Positions 33,222 through 43,757 of a DNA stretch of 64,000 nucleotides are shown one piece after another (position 1 is the stretch's first letter; each line of letters opens with the position of its first letter). Source of the stretch: Aquilaria yunnanensis (lineage: Eukaryota; Streptophyta; Magnoliopsida; Malvales; Thymelaeaceae). The notes under the pieces were generated by a model. That model was not told the origin of the DNA, searched no databases, and saw nothing but the letters and a program-made list of their open reading frames with translations. The position numbers and the translations under genes are program-made. The stretch spans positions 74,773,751-74,837,750 of the forward strand of contig CM077596.1 in assembly GCA_039654915.1 (NCBI GenBank), read 5' to 3'.

Positions 33222-35190
33222 GGTAAAGAAATTCCATCTCAATTATTTCATACATTTTTGAATTATTTTATACCATCGAACCGTAAATTAACATACAAAA
33301 AAAGTTAAGGGCATCCTTATTTAAATTTATCCATTAGCTAGGAATAACCTAACAAATAATTGCATAAATGGTAATCTGATCTAAGTAACTAAGTTCAACA
33401 GGAAACATATTCGATCTCCACTTGATATTTCAGCTATTAGCACATCTATGTCTCTTATATGTATATAAGGATATGATCATGGGACAAATTTTAGCCCTAA
33501 GCATTATAGGCATTAACTAATTATGGAGTTATATGTTTCAAAATCAATAATTACTTTTAATGAAAATTAAATGCACACAATTTATTCTCATATTAATCTA
33601 TATTTAATACATTAAAATGTATGCTACGTATAAACATAATTTTTCAACCCTTTGTAAAAACCTCAAACGTTTTGTCATTATTCTACAAACTTCTTTTTAG
33701 TCACTCCTGCTTCTCAACCCATTGTGCTCTCTTTTTGATATATATAATATCTAACTAGAACAAAAGCAACAAGGTTCTTAAGGCGCCAATAAAACTATCA
33801 GATAGTAAATCCCATTTTTTATCACAATTAACCAGAGATCAGGAAGGTTTAGGAAGCTTTTTCCTCGTTAACTAATGGCAAAAGTAGCTGTTATCCCATT
33901 TTTCATTTAATTTATTTTTGGCAAGTTGCATTCTTTCAAATTTTAACATTGTTTTATTAATCTCAATACTATAAGCTTAGGGTTGAACGGAAGTTTATTA
34001 TTTTTAATTTTTATACCAAATTATTGATACTAATTTTTATATCTTATTTATTACAAGTTAATTGTGAAATCCTTTAATCATTATCTTAGATATTGGAAAT
34101 GCAGCCCAACATTATCTTAGATTTACTCATCTTACCTAAACTATACTTTGGTGTCAACTTCAAATACTCAGAGCTAGCTTGTTTGAATTTAACACAACAC
34201 AATTAACATGATTTTATTCCACGTGTGAACCAGTTTTGGAAAAGATAAAAATGCCCCTAAACCAATACATAATTATCAAATTTAGAGGTTATTGAGTTTT
34301 TTAAGAAACTGCGTTGCAAACAAAACCCGCATGCATGACTTGACCCAAAATGATAAACATGTTAGTTAATTTGGCTTAAAGCCAAACGAACTATGCCTTA
34401 GTGTATATCTAGAAGTGTGAGTTCTATGAAAAATAGATTGTGTAGAGTCTTATACTCTCTTTCATATCTTTTTAGATATTCTAGTTTGCAGCAAGTTTTA
34501 TTTTCTTTATTTGATTACAGTTGATTTTATTAATATAGAAAAGATAAGGATGCCTAAATTCTCTAATCCTTTGTAGCCAGTTTTCTATTTGCTATAAAAA
34601 ATAATTTTATATGATGCATTTTTTAACAATAGATTTTCATTATTGGCCTCCCAATACTTAAAATCCTGACTATGCTACTGTATCTATTTGAAATCATTCT
34701 CCATGATATTGTTTAAAGAAATTATTCTGAAATATTGATGTACATTAATTAAGAACGGGCATGGTACTTTCAATATATTTTAAAAATTATTTAAGTATTT
34801 TTTGAAATATTTATTTTTATGATTTTTTTACTCTATAAAACATTAAAAAAAATAATAAATAATTATTTTTCTACTTTAAATTTAAAATAAATAAAAATAT
34901 ATATAACTAATTACTCAAAAAATTACCTAGTTACCTACACTTAGGTTACCTCACCATAAAGGAAAGCACCAATAGTTTCGATCATAACCGAACCAAAAAA
35001 AAAGTCCTCTGTCCCATTATGCCTATCACTTTGAAAATTTTTGCCCCAAGAATGTTTCTTTTCCATGTTTATACTTGATCTTATTAATGTATTATTTCAT
35101 GGCGTGAAGCACTGAAGTCCGTGAACGGTCCCCTTTTTTCTATAAAATTTGTGAATGGACTTTATTATAATTATATTATTTAGTACGTAA
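33222..35190. other. Intergenic AT-rich DNA, nothing recognised
   Basis: No frames with recognisable protein similarity, no clear inverted or tandem repeats. Confidence 0.5.
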
Positions 35191-35195
35191 AGAAA

Positions 35196-36335
35196 ATGAC
35201 AAACATTATAGTACCAGTCAAGAGAAAGAAATTGCTTGTCAAAATTAACAAAGCGTTACAGATAAGTGTATTCAGCGACAGTCCAATGAAACATGATGAG
35301 GCTCTATTGAGTAATGTTGAGATTTCCCCTCAGTTGAAACGGGAGATCTCTCAGATCAGTTCGGTGAATATATATCAAAGTTGACAAATCTTGAAGTACC
35401 AGTCAAAACATGTTCAGGACCTTAAGATTGTATCAGCCTGTTCTTTGGTGCTCGTTCTATTTCTGATTCTAAGTTCATTCCGGTGCTTAATTGAAACAAA
35501 AGTGTACAGCTTACTTTCTTAACAATATATCAGGAGAGTCTCCTTCAACCTCTGATGTGGCCAACTTAAACCAGCCAACAACCATGGAAAAGCCTACCTT
35601 CTCAAAAGGAGAAGGCTCTTCCCAAGCTAGCTGGAATGGGCGCAAATAACCGTTCAACTATCTTGCAGTTCCTCAATTTTGTAAGCTAGCTTCCACACTT
35701 CTGAGCGCATGCTTGTTACCTGTTAATGTTAGTTTTTTTAATCCTTCATTGGACCAGTAAGCTCTTATTATCTAGTGAATGCCCTAAATGAAGCAAATCT
35801 TAATATGTGTTAACTGAGAAAACTGATGTGTTAACATATGTGATGGGACAGACCCAAAATGTGGATTTTGCAATGGAAGCTGCAAGGAAGTCAAAAGCTG
35901 CTTATGGAGTTGTTAAAGCGAGTTTGGAAGGGGATAATTTGGAGGAGGATATAACTTCTGTAAAAAGGGCTCTGGACTTTAGCTTCCAAGATGTAGAAGG
36001 ATTGCTGCGATTGGTAGGACTGGCAATGGAGGCGAATGGTCATTAGAAAGTATATTGTTGACGAGGATGTGTTTTCTCCTGGAAGTGAAATTGACAGGAA
36101 AATTTCGGGCTCGAATTGATAGGTCTCCTTGCCCCTCATTCTCCGACAATCAGAAAGAAGATCCTTTCCAAGTTTTAATTTGTTCATTTGGAAAGCATCA
36201 TATGGCAACAGCAATTTCCAGGTAACAGCTGCAACAGGTTGGTAATGCCGAGTGCCACCTATTCACCTTCCAATATGTTTTAGGTGTTTTTATTCCAAAA
36301 GAAAGAAAAAGAAAAAGAAAAAGAAAAAGATGGAT
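35196..36335 (+). pseudogene. Fragments of an unidentified plant gene with an A-rich tail
   Basis: Two protein-like blocks on the plus strand are separated by about 0.4 kb. The first (35196-35384) reads PVKRKKLLVKINKALQ ... SPQLKREISQISSVN. The second (35807-36046) reads EAARKSKAAYGVVKASLEGD ... RALDFSFQDVEGLLRLV. Their regular helical, charged pattern and lack of low complexity suggest real coding ancestry, but I cannot name the family. A ragged (AAAGA)n tail at 36297-36330 could be a degenerate poly(A) of a retrocopy or just a microsatellite. The blocks are not joined in one frame, so it is probably a broken gene. Confidence 0.35.
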
Positions 36336-36803
36336 CCGGATTTACTTTATCATGTACAGGTTACATCCAGGAAGAACTTCCCTCCAACCTACCTAGCTGA
36401 GTGGAACACAAATTTCCAACATTTGTTAGTCCTTTTAGTTGATGAATGGCCTAATGGACACTTTGCCCCCTAAATTATGATAACTCGGACCTTTTGGCCC
36501 CTGAAATGTGACTCGGGCTAACTCACTCCTTAAACTTTAAAATTTGGGACCTTTTACCCCTTGAGTCATTTAAGTAAGTCACATGTCATCACGTGGGGGG
36601 GCACTTTTGATGGGAATGAGTGTTAGCATTTTGTGAGGACTAGAATGAAAAGAAAATAATATAAAGGAACTAATTAACAGTTTGCCCAATTAAAATCGAA
36701 ACTTGATAGGACTGATTCAAGCGCGAAACATTAAACGTTTCGCGGCAGTGGAACTATCTTTTTGCAAGGAAAAAAAAACAGAAAAATAGCAAGTCTGCAA
36801 TAC

Positions 36804-37150
36804 CTCTAAAAGCATATTGACCAGGCTTTGGCTCATGCAAATTCCACGGTACATGTGTTTGGATGGTATTCAATCCTAATGCCTTCGCTCTTAGAAGTCT
36901 ATCTTCCCAGTACTGCATCCAAAGACCATAGTTCACAAACATAACATCCCACATCAAAAATCAAAGAAGGAAAAAACTAAAGCCATCCTTGTTCTTTTTT
37001 CTCGAAAGAAAAGATCGACAGTAAAACCTTAGGAAGAATCCGGAAATAATGCAAGTCGCCGCCAATTATCTGGAACGGCTCGCCATCTTTCCAGAACATG
37101 TCTTCCATGATTTCAAACTTTCCTGCTGCGCCATTCTGATCAAATTGCAA
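36804..37150 (-). pseudogene. Captured fragment of a beta-galactosidase (GH35, BGAL17 type)
   Basis: Exon a (about 37150-37028) encodes the stretch around FWKDGEPFQIIGGDLHYFRI, ending LPK at a GT donor. Exon b (36912-36804) reads [18 protein letters not shown], then [17 protein letters not shown], ending at another donor. These are the first strands of the GH35 catalytic barrel. The intron between (36913-37027) has GT..AG borders and phases agree. The signal peptide exon start, catalytic residues and the remaining roughly 600 residues are absent, so no enzyme can be made. The fragment retains an open frame. Confidence 0.88.
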
Positions 37151-37353
37151 GATTCACCATTGGAAAGTGAATTCCAAGCAGAAAAGTTAGCAAATTTGCA
37201 ATTCTCAAATTCTAAAATGCCTTTCCAAGTACTTACTTTGCCGTGATGAGGATGGTGAGATTGATTAGAGAAGGAAGGCAGAAGGGCGACTCATGAGTTT
37301 CGCACCGATTTCGTGTTAAACAGAAGAACTAAAATAGTACTAGCAGAATATAC

Positions 37354-37985
37354 CTTTCTTAATGGAACCAATGCCAAGAGACCAACAAAGCTGCTCACAA
37401 AAAGAAAAGCAGTCATCCAACCAACCCCAGGTTCTTTCACACTATCAAGATTGTTCCCCACTGTATCAACACCAGCTTGCTCATATGTCCTCCTATTAAG
37501 ACCCAGCAAATAAGACCCAAAACCACCTGAAACAGTGAAATTCCGATTACGAATGACTAAGCAGCAATTAAGGATGAGATGAAATATCATCCTACTGTAA
37601 CCCAATTCAGTGTCCATGTCAGATTACCTCCAACAGCAATGCTATAACAAGCAACTGCGCAGGTCTGGATAACAGTGTTCTCTTACCTGGTGAAGGGAGT
37701 TGAAACAATGCCTACTGTTTTCAGCAACTTGGTCCAACTCCTGACGAATATAAAAGCAAGCAGCGCCACCGAGACGTTGAGGTTGGGGACAAAACCGGTC
37801 GTGAGGTTGAGCTTCATCACTATTACACTGTACATGACCCCAATGATCAGGCTAGCGACCAATCCTCATACCGTTATCTGTTTTGTCCAGGGAGCAACCC
37901 TTCTCACTTCCTCTGTTTCGTTAATCTTCACCACATCTCCACCTTCTCCTCTCCCCGCTCTCTCTATGCCCCTCGGTTCTTCCAT
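37354..37985 (-). pseudogene. Captured 5' fragment of a Yellow Stripe-like (OPT family) metal transporter
   Basis: Exon 1 (37985-37628) starts at an ATG and reads through a charged N-terminus (KINETEEVRRVAPWTKQITV) into the first membrane segments (GLVASLIIGVMYSVIVMKLN) and PFTR.ENTVIQTCAVACYSIAVGG. Exon 2 (37526-37354) reads GGFGSYLLGLNRRTYEQAGVD ... GVGWMTAFLFV and ends PLRK at a donor. The intron 37527-37627 is GT..AG and phases join. Together they make 177 codons of a family of about 670 residues. Two in-frame stops, TGA 37866 (from CGA) and TAA 37683 (from CAA), are C to T changes. It is a promoter-proximal fragment, typical of MULE capture. Confidence 0.9.
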
Positions 37986-38429
37986 TTTCTAGTTCATTTC
38001 CGCCATCTAAAAAAGCTTTGCCTCTCCCTACTATGTATGATGTGGGAATCAAACAACTACTGGGAAAGAATTGATGAATTAAACAATTCTCAACTCACCA
38101 GCAAAAGATTTGACGTTGACCCAGAAATTGTCTTGCAATCAATAAAGCAGCAACTCACACACTCCAAAGCAGGGCATTTAATTCAGCAATGGTGCCAAAT
38201 CTGAAGAAACAAGCCCTCGAAATCCTGAAATGGGTATTGAGATTTTGTTGATTGTGAGGTGTGGAGCAAGAAAGACCCACACTACTAAAAAACCATGAAT
38301 TTCCAACTGCCATTATTTCCAACGGTAAAGCCGTTGGAAATTTCCAACTGCCCGAGCCGTTGGAAGGAACATAAATTAATTTCCAACGGCCTAGCAGTTG
38401 GAAATTTAAGAAACTAAATTTGAAAAATA

Positions 38430-39560
38430 TTTCCAACGGCTTTACCGTTGGAAAATGGTGACATTATTGCATTTGAAACGAAAAAAAAAATTGAGGTTTA
38501 ATATTTAGTATTTTCCAACGGCTTAAGCCGTTGGAAAATGTTGAAATTATTGCATTCGGAACGAAAAAAATATTATTGTTTAATACTTAGTATTTCCAAC
38601 GGCTGAAGCCGTTGGAAAATGTGAAAGCCTTTGGAAAATGTTGAAATTATTGCATTCGGAACGAAAAAAAATATTATTGTTTAATACTTAGTATTTCCAA
38701 CGGCTGAAGCCGTTGGAAAATGTGAAATTATTGCATTTTTAAAGAAAAAAAAATTATATTGTTTAATATTTAATATTTCCAACGGCTAAAACCGTTGGAA
38801 AATGGTTAAATAATTGTTTTCTGAAGGGAAAAAAATATTATTGTTTATTTTTTAATATTTCCAACGGCTTTAACCGTTGGAAAATGCTGAAATAATTGGG
38901 TTTTGAAGCGAAAAAAATATTATTGTTTAATTTTTAATATTTCCAACGGCTTTAGCCATTGGAAAATTGTGAAATAATTGGGTTTTGAAGCGAAAAAAAA
39001 TATTATTGTTTAATTTTTAATATTTCCAACGGTTGAAGCCGTTGGAAAATTGTGAAATAATTCATTTTTGAACCGAAAAAATATTATTGTTTAATTTTTA
39101 ATATTTCCAATGGCCGAAGCCGTTGGAAAATGGTGAACTAATTGGGTTTTGAAGCGAAAAAAATATAATTGTTTAATTTTTAATATTTCCAACGGCTTGA
39201 AAATGGTGAAATAATTGGGTTTTGAAGCGAAAAAACTATTACTATTTAATTTTTAATATTTCCAACGGCCTAAGCCGTTGGAAAATGGTGAAATAATTGG
39301 TTTTTGAAGCGAAAAAATATTAGTGTTTAATTTTTAATATTTCCAACGGCCGAATCCGTTGGAAAATGGTGAACTAATTGTGTTTTGAAGCAAAAAAATG
39401 AAATAATTGGTTTTTGAAGTGAAAAAATTATTATTGTTTAATTTTAAATATTTCCAACGGCTAAGCCATTGGAAAATGGTTAAATAATTGATTTTTGAAC
39501 AAAAAAATATTATTGCTTAATATTTAATATTTCCAACGGCTAAAGCAGTTGGAAAATGGT
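38430..39560. repeat. Tandem array of about 82-bp units with palindromic cores
   Basis: About 14 units. Each has a palindromic core (TTCCAACGGCT...AGCCGTTGGAA, about 24 bp) and a conserved spacer of about 58 bp (GAAATAATTGGGTTTTGAAG, then CGAAAAAAATATTATTGTTT and AATATT). Some cores are degraded (for example near 39187 and 39400). The unit is not tandemly amplified in element 1, where the same core is dispersed. Confidence 0.92.
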
Positions 39561-39689
39561 CACTACTAAAAAATATTATCACACATCTTCCAACGGTCTG
39601 AACAGTTGGAAATTCATTTAATTAAACGGTGCGTTTTGGAAATTTTTTTCCAACGGCTAAATTGCGAATTTAAATTCCCCCCAACCTGG

Positions 39690-40013
39690 CGTGTCATCTT
39701 CTTCCTGCGTTTCTTCTCCAGTTTCGTCTCTCTCGTCTCTGTAATTTTTCTTCCTCCCACACGCACACACAACACCTTCGTTTGTTCGATTAAGGGGTTA
39801 ATCAACTTCCTGGAGCTTATTTTGACGTGGATCTGGTCTCATTTTTCTTGATCTGTAGGTTAGTTTGCATTTTTTTTTATTTTTCTTCAATTTTTTTTGG
39901 CGGTTTTGCGTTCTTTGCTGTTGTTTGTTGACTAATGGGTTTTGATTTTGCTTATTGTAGCTGATTTGAAGCTATTTCGAGGCATTTGAAGCAAGTAATC
40001 TGTTGGATTTGAG
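39690..40013 (+). other. Leader exons of CACTA element 2 (5' UTR-like, spliced)
   Basis: The leader runs to 39858. An intron-like block GTTAGT...TTATTGTAG covers 39859-39960, an exon-like block covers 39961-40013, and then comes the donor GAG|GTAAGT. Exon words (GACGTGGATCTGGT; GGCATTTGAAG) and borders match element 1, while the intron interiors have diverged more. Confidence 0.55.
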
Positions 40014-40609
40014 GTAAGTTTGTTTAATCCGAATTTTTAATTTTTTTTCTAAAAATTAGTTAAAATCAGGATTATTTCGTGGTAATTTGGTTTGAAATAT
40101 GTGATTAGTATGTGATTTGTAGTTGTTGATGGTTGGATGTGAAGTATTTGGGTTACCCATTATAATTTAACATTTTTTTCCATTTTCTTACTTTTTTTAT
40201 TAATTTCGGGATTAATTAAAAAATAAAAAATACTTAGTTTTAAGTAAATTGTTTAGGAAGTATATTTATGTGTGAAATTAGTTAGTATAATTAAAAATAG
40301 TTAATAATTAGTTTTAAGTAAATTGCTTAGGTAGTATATTTATGTGCAAAATTAGTTAGTATATTTAAAAGTAATATTTAATTAGTGATATTTAAAATTA
40401 GTTAGTGATCTGAAAGCAGTTTTCATTTTTAAAAATATGAAATCTTTTGTTGATTGTCAATTGTTTAGGTAATACATATTGTTAGTGTGTATAATGTTTA
40501 ATTTGAATCATTCTTACAATGTTTTCATAATTGGAATTAATATAAACGTACAAAATATTTCTATTTAAGTAAGTGTAGTTAATTAAGTTTGCCCTTGAAT
40601 AATAATATA

Positions 40610-40750
40610 TGTCAATAATAATAATAATAGTAATAATATATAATACTTCAAAGAATAATTATTATTGTAAGAGTTGTAGTAAAGTCACAGTAAGATTAAT
40701 AATAAATATTATCATTATTATTATTATTTAAATTGATTAATAAACTACGA

Positions 40751-40801
<51 letters not shown>

Positions 40802-41210
40802 GTAATAATATATTATTAGTGAAAGAATAAATATTATTGTAAGAGTAGTACTAAAGTAATAGTAATAATAATAATAATGATAATTATTATTACAGTAATA
40901 ATAATTCCAATAAGAGTAACTAATAATAATTATAATTATTATTATTATTATAATTATTATTATTATTATTATAATATTAACAATAGTATAGTTAGTAGCA
41001 CTAGTAAATGTAATAATAATAATTATTATTATAATAATTATACAAATAATTAATCCAATAAGAGTAATAATAATTATAATAATAATTATTGTTACAAAGA
41101 AAATAGTAATTATGGAGGTTTTATTGTTAATATTATTATTATTTGCATAATAAATCCAATAAGACTAATAATAATAAATCCAATAATAATAATAATAATA
41201 ATTTTTTTCC
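40610..41210. repeat. TAA/ATT trinucleotide-rich region in CACTA element 2
   Basis: Long runs of TAA or ATA triplets with short interruptions. The related region in element 1 is at about 29925-30240. A run of (TAA) near 40757-40800 is almost uninterrupted. Confidence 0.9.
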
Positions 41211-41534
41211 AACTGGCCAGCCTGATTTCCAACGGCTGAGGCAGTTGGAACACAAAAAAAAAATTAAATCACTACAGCCGTTGGAAATTCTCCAACTGCT
41301 TATTTTCCAACGGCTGACAGTTGGAAATTCCAACTGCTAAAACCTGGGCCGTTGGAAGTAAAACTTCCAACGAAAGGATTTCCAACTGCCTTATTTCCAA
41401 CTGCCAGCCGTTGGAAACATAAAATTTCCAACTGCCAGCAGTTGGAAAAACAGGTTTTTTTAGTAGTGCCAAGATTTATAGCTTGCAGTCTAGAATACAA
41501 CAACTGGATAGAGCAAGTTCAGACCATTTTGCTT

Positions 41535-41680
41535 TTTGGTTGTAGACAGGAAAAAGTTTTCTGACCTTTCTTCGTTGTCCAGCTTTCAGCCAACAAATTA
41601 CACCTGCAGTGAGGGTAATCTTCGTCGCGATGCCTCATCCTTGCAATAGACCTTGAAGATCCAGTGGAGGCAGTGCTCAT
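41535..41680 (-). pseudogene. Captured GRF-type zinc-finger gene fragment (candidate)
   Basis: From ATG 41680 the minus strand reads MSTASTGSSRSIARMR, then HCRCNLLAESWTTKKG, then F and SC. This fits the start of a GRF zinc finger: CxC, Ser/Trp-Thr, a basic GQK turn, and F-x-C. The last Cys of the motif is missing. It lies just inside the right MULE end and would be the first exon of a transcript running through the other captured pieces. Family assignment is from the motif only. Confidence 0.5.
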
Positions 41681-42037
41681 CGTTGTCGCTTTAAGCCTCT
41701 CTTCACCCTTCGCTCTGTTCGCACCAGTCGCTCTGTTCGCTTCGTAGATTTTGCTCTGTTTTCAGTTTTTAATTCGTCGTTTAAATGGGCCAATGAATAA
41801 TTACTTCCTTTTCTTTCCTTCTTTTTCATTTCGGTCCTTATCAAACGCAAATACTCATTTCTATCAGAAACTCCCCTCACATGACGGCGTTTGACTAACT
41901 TTAATGGGCTCAGGGGGTGAAAGGTCCCAAATTACAAAATTTAAGGGGCGATTCGGCCCGAGTCATGTTTGAGGGGGCAAATGGTCTAAGTCAATATAAT
42001 TCAGGGGCCAAAAGGGGCAAAAGGCCGTTGATGAATC

Positions 42038-42626
42038 GATTGATTTACATGCTACATTTTACCCAGCCAGCAAAGCGTCTAATGAATGAGATGAGTAAGG
42101 AAAGATGGGATTAAGTAGGTGCAGGTGGTTGATGTGATATAGAAGATATTCATGTAAATAAGGTGGTCAAGCATGATTACGATTCCTTCTGCCCAGACCC
42201 AGTAGGTTGGTGGAACATATAATCTCTTTCGTGAATGTTTTAAACCACATTATAATCTCAGACTCAAGTCATCGATGATCCTTCCTGCTGTCTTTGTTTT
42301 GTGACGGGCAGCTAGCACTTGCAGGCGGAGAAGAGCATTATCTACAAAAGGAACAAAATGCTTTTTGTAAGGTAAGATCATTCTACTCTACTTCTCTAAT
42401 GTAGAGCTCTTTTTGTTCTCTTCTCTGTGTGCTACTACTTTTGCTTTTCTTCCTAAATGAACCCCTTAGCTCAGAGTATTAGAATGATCGACTCAGTTCT
42501 GACTTCCAACACGTTTCTCTGCCTCGAGGTGCTGACTCAATTTTCCAATCTTTTTTTTATTTTTTGGTTTGTGTGTTTCCATATATGATCTTGATCATTT
42601 CATTACAATAATTGGGTTTGCACGTG
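42038..42626. other. Short gene-poor interval
   Basis: Contains an exon-like stretch ending GTAAG|GTAAGATC near 42372, but no recognisable protein. Otherwise nothing was seen. Confidence 0.3.
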
Positions 42627-42963
42627 TGGTATGTTAAATGGAAAAATCTCACATGGTTAAGAAAAATGGTTAGATCAATGCTTTATATAATGATGAAGTC
42701 TTTCTACCCATCAAATTTTTGTTTTTAACTTCAATAAAGATTTTTTGCACATATTTGAATGTTCCTTGTGAATTGTACAATAACAAATAGCATATGTAAC
42801 CTAATAAATTTTTCCCGGAAAATGGGACTTGTAGCAAAAGCAACTTCCATGACCTACTCCTAAAATTAATCATTATGCCGTTTAAATCAAGGGGTAAAAA
42901 AAATTTTAAAGGTACTAAAAAATGAGCTAAACAAAAGGGTAGGAAAAAAAATGGAGAGAAAAA

Positions 42964-43265
42964 GGTGGTGTTTGAATGTGAAAAATTTTCTCATTTTTCT
43001 TTTTCAAATTTTCTTTGATAGAAGTTTGAGTACATAGCTAGCTTTAAGAATGTAGAAAACCTTGTTTTCTACATTTTAGAAAACTCATGTTATAAAATAG
43101 AAAATCTTATTTTAGATGTTTTCCATTTTAACACATGAGTTTTTCAAAGTTTAGAAAACAAAGTTTTCCACATCCTTGAAACATGCTATACACTCAAATT
43201 TTCATCAAAGAAAATTTAAAAAAGAGAAATGGGAAAATTTTCTGCAACTAAACTGTCACCAAAAC
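42964..43265. repeat. Fold-back MITE, about 300 bp
   Basis: Nearly the whole segment is an inverted repeat. AAATTTTCTTTGATAGAAGT and AGAAAACCTTGTTTTCTACA in the left arm pair with ATCAAAGAAAATTT and AAACAAAGTTTTCCACA in the right. The ends read GTGTTTGAATG... and its loose inverse. It lies within the DNA that splits the TRIM LTR. Confidence 0.6.
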
Positions 43266-43280
43266 GTTTCAGACTAACGT

Positions 43281-43311
43281 GGGGGGGGGGGGGGGGGGGG
43301 GGGAGGGGGGG
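43281..43311. repeat. Poly-G tract, G23-A-G7
   Basis: A run of 23 G, one A, then 7 G on the plus strand. It is the only long G-run in the window and could form a quadruplex. Length is prone to sequencing error. Confidence 0.9.
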
Positions 43312-43757
43312 TCACAAGAAGGCCTGTCTTAGCCATCCTCTTCTTCCCATCACTCACTTTGATGACCTGAGCAAGGCACTAGTAGACTTCGGCTCTTCTC
43401 AACAAATTCAGAAATAGTAATATATATGAAGTCCGGTGAGATCCCCAACCAGAAGAACAATAACAGTATCTGTTTCCCAGCAAAAGAATAAACCACTGGC
43501 TAACTATGTTACAAATTGAAAGAATGAATGCCACCGCCTGTGCCAATCGTGCAGTTCCTTCCCAGTTCCCAGCCAATCTCTCAAGTAAAAGAACAAATCA
43601 ATAATCTGAAACTGTGTTGCATTGGGCCGACTCTCAACTTGCCACCTCAAATATACATCCGATATATAGGATTTTCAAGCTGCAGTAAAAGGTATAAGTT
43701 TTCTATATCAGGCCTTTCACTGCAGTACCTGTTCTTCCAGCTCCCTCAGCTACCTGG

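Larger units (their letters stand above)
38280..41468 (+). mobile_element. CACTA element 2, non-autonomous, 3.2 kb, nested in the Pack-MULE
   Basis: The left end CACTACTAAAAAACC and right end GGTTTTTTTAGTAGTG are perfect inverted termini. The 3-bp duplication CCA flanks it (38277-38279 and 41469-41471). It carries the TTCCAACGG motif family at both ends, a spliced leader-like block, intron minisatellites and long TAA/ATT runs. It encodes no recognisable protein. The left end contains an amplified tandem array, and a second CACTACTAAAAAA terminus lies inside at 39561. Intact termini and duplication suggest a more recent insertion than element 1. Confidence 0.93.
36448..42027 (-). mobile_element. 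Pack-MULE-like element carrying three gene fragments
   Basis: Inverted ends of about 240 bp start GGCC. Left: GGCCTAATGGACACTTTGCC, then GGCCCCTGAA, TGACTCGGGC and AAATTTGGGACC. The right end reads the same words in reverse complement. A perfect 10-bp duplication GTTGATGAAT flanks it (36438-36447 and 42028-42037). Between the ends, all on the minus strand, lie in reading order a GRF zinc-finger piece, two YSL transporter exons and two beta-galactosidase exons. Introns are kept, so capture was at DNA level. CACTA element 2 is inserted inside. Without it the MULE is about 2.4 kb. No transposase is present. Confidence 0.9.

Noticed and set aside
36804..37985. Functional fusion gene of YSL and galactosidase
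   Set aside because: Two nonsense codons in the YSL part, missing remaining exons of both families, and location within a TIR element show these are captured fragments.
38430..39560. Regularly spaced palindromic repeats resembling a CRISPR array
   Set aside because: The spacers are conserved between units rather than unique. The array lies in the subterminal region of a CACTA transposon in a plant genome, and no Cas-like gene exists here.
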